A stretch of 64,000 nt of DNA from Lentinula raphanica (lineage: Eukaryota > Basidiomycota > Agaricomycetes > Agaricales > Omphalotaceae). Location of the stretch: contig JANVFP010000018.1 in assembly GCA_027919835.1 (NCBI GenBank), positions 992,001 to 1,056,000 on the forward strand, written 5' to 3'. Positions 62,889 through 64,000 of the stretch are shown here, piece by piece. Made by a program: the position numbers and the translations under genes. Position 1 is the stretch's first letter. Each line of letters starts with the position of its first letter. Under the pieces are notes generated by a model that saw nothing but the letters and a program-made list of their open reading frames with translations, was not told the origin of the DNA and did no database searches.

Positions 62889-64000
62889 ATGCGGATATGT
62901 GCAGTCCACGCGCCAGACATCACTAGCCATTGGCCATTTGCACTAACATGTGTCGTGATAATTTTCACGGTTCTAATTTCCAAAAACATGCTGCCATTCC
63001 TGGCACGGAGAAACGCGGATGTTATTCATTCTGAAGAGAATGTGAGAGTGCACCCTCACGTCATGGGCAATCATCTTCTCGCCAAAGTAGTGTTGGTAAT
63101 ATCTCACACCGGTACCGCTATCTTTCTTTCCAGGACTCGCCGATCTCGAACGATAGTCGCCCGCCTATGGTCGCGCTTAAAGAATCAAACCAGGTGTATA
63201 ACGACATTCAAGTGTCAAAAATTCTCATACATCCTATCAAAGTAAGTAGCCGCCCGATATTCTAACTGTTATCTCAGGGTGATAACACCTCTTAGAGTTG
63301 TCGTGGAATCTCACTTCAATCCTGTCGTTATTCTCCAGAAGGCTTGGAGGTTGGTCAGCGATCTTGGATAAAGTTATCTGCGCTGATACACGATGGCTGC
63401 TGCTGTAGAACGACAGGCGGTTTTGCATCATCGATGCCGTTTCTCATCAAGTAATTACCGCCCGGGAAGTGTCCAAGGTATGTCCTTGATTGGGTACTAT
63501 ACATCGAGGATTTTGCTTGAACTGTCGTGAACCAACGTTCCAAATTACCTACATACTCCAGATGGTCATGATCACTCCACGTATCGAAATAGACGAGAGA
63601 TCACCCCATGGCGGTGTTCTTTCAATTTCCTTCCCGGAAGATTCAGGAAGCTACGAATCATTCTCTGTCCCTCTGTACCCGATCGAAGAACAATGGGAAC
63701 GGTGAGCTGTACTTAGCACACTCTACCGTAACGGTCCTCTCCAATCTGAGCACCATGTTTTTTTCATAGGTTGAGTGATATCGGACTGTGGGGAAAGGAA
63801 GTAGATGGATTCGTCTGCGAAAATCAAAGCTCCAATGGACGTTCACCGTCTACGATTCTCTCCGAGTTCTTTGAACGGCCTGTACACCTGATGGTGAAGG
63901 GGAGTAGGCCCCGGCCTTGTGACCCAACTAATTCGTTCCCGGGTCTCAAAGCGACAACGTTGTATCAAGACGGGTATCCGCTCCTTGTTCTTTCTGAGGA
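62889..64000 (+). CDS. Membrane-anchored MOSC-domain protein (mARC-like), cut by the window end
   Basis: Six exons seen: 62889-63041, 63134-63241, 63296-63349, 63409-63477, 63562-63701, 63770 to the edge, all with GT...AG introns. The start MRICAVHAPDITSHWPFALT leads into one membrane segment (CVVIIFTVLISKNMLPFL). Then the MOSC N-terminal beta-barrel: VSKILIHPIK joined to SCRGISLQSCRYSPEGLE, NDRRFCIIDAVSHQVITARE and MVMITPRIEIDERSPHGGVL. The MOSC core begins ILSEFFERPVHLMVKGSRPR, then CDPTN...PGLKAT, which includes the likely molybdenum-liganding Cys. Proteins of this type (mARC) reduce N-hydroxylated compounds at mitochondrial or other membranes. The C-terminus is outside the window. Confidence 0.88.

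Noticed and set aside
1..64000. CRISPR arrays, operons, bacterial-type promoters or ribosome binding sites
   Set aside because: The window is eukaryotic; no regularly spaced repeat-spacer array exists and genes are spliced.

Overview
The window is nuclear DNA of a filamentous basidiomycete, most likely an Agaricomycete. The evidence is dense spliced genes with 45-110 bp introns, a CYP53-type P450, a TKL-like kinase of the mushroom type, DUF4246 and MOSC proteins, and retroelement families typical of Agaricomycetes. Coordinates of multi-exon genes are outer limits; splice sites were read by eye.

Left part (1-18.8 kb): an edge gene of unknown function, a secreted repeat protein, and a complete Ngaro-type tyrosine-recombinase retrotransposon (3055-8615) with textbook split direct repeats. 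Then come ordinary host genes, nearly all on the minus strand: a TKL-like protein kinase, a small coiled-coil protein, THO complex subunit 1, a CYP53 (benzoate 4-hydroxylase type) P450, and a frame-broken hypothetical gene.

Middle part (18.9-52.9 kb): almost all of it is mobile DNA piled into one small locus. The ancestral locus was a tandem pair of genes for a small secreted protein: copy A (18976-19784) and copy B (51812-52326), each with the same upstream flank. Copy B is intact enough to serve as the empty site. Copy A and its flank were hit by: (1) a 17.4 kb Ty3-type LTR retrotransposon (20091-37486, 4-bp target duplication GCGA); (2) a DDE-type DNA transposon (37628-51232, 8-bp duplication GAATCTAT, imperfect inverted ends); (3) a second, apparently intact Ngaro-like element (40249-47719) inside that transposase gene; and (4) two 282-bp MITEs, one inside gene A and one inside the downstream LTR.

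The Ty3 element is the most unusual object. Besides gag-protease-RT-RNase H-integrase on the minus strand, it carries two multi-exon genes on the opposite strand (22543-25186 and 26003-27982). One contains a Zn2Cys6-like cysteine pattern. The whole element, LTRs included, is peppered with the palindrome AGATCT (about 66 by hand count, against about 4 expected). A self-recognising, anti-silencing type of system is one testable reading. Its coding strand also has 13 frame breaks that all have the same sign, which may be a sequence-quality artefact and is flagged as such.

Right part (53-64 kb): ordinary host genes. These are a membrane coiled-coil protein, a fucosyltransferase-like type II membrane protein, a second microsomal P450, a DUF4246 protein, the Pin1/Ess1 prolyl isomerase with a six-base first coding exon, and a membrane-anchored MOSC (mARC-like) protein cut by the window edge.
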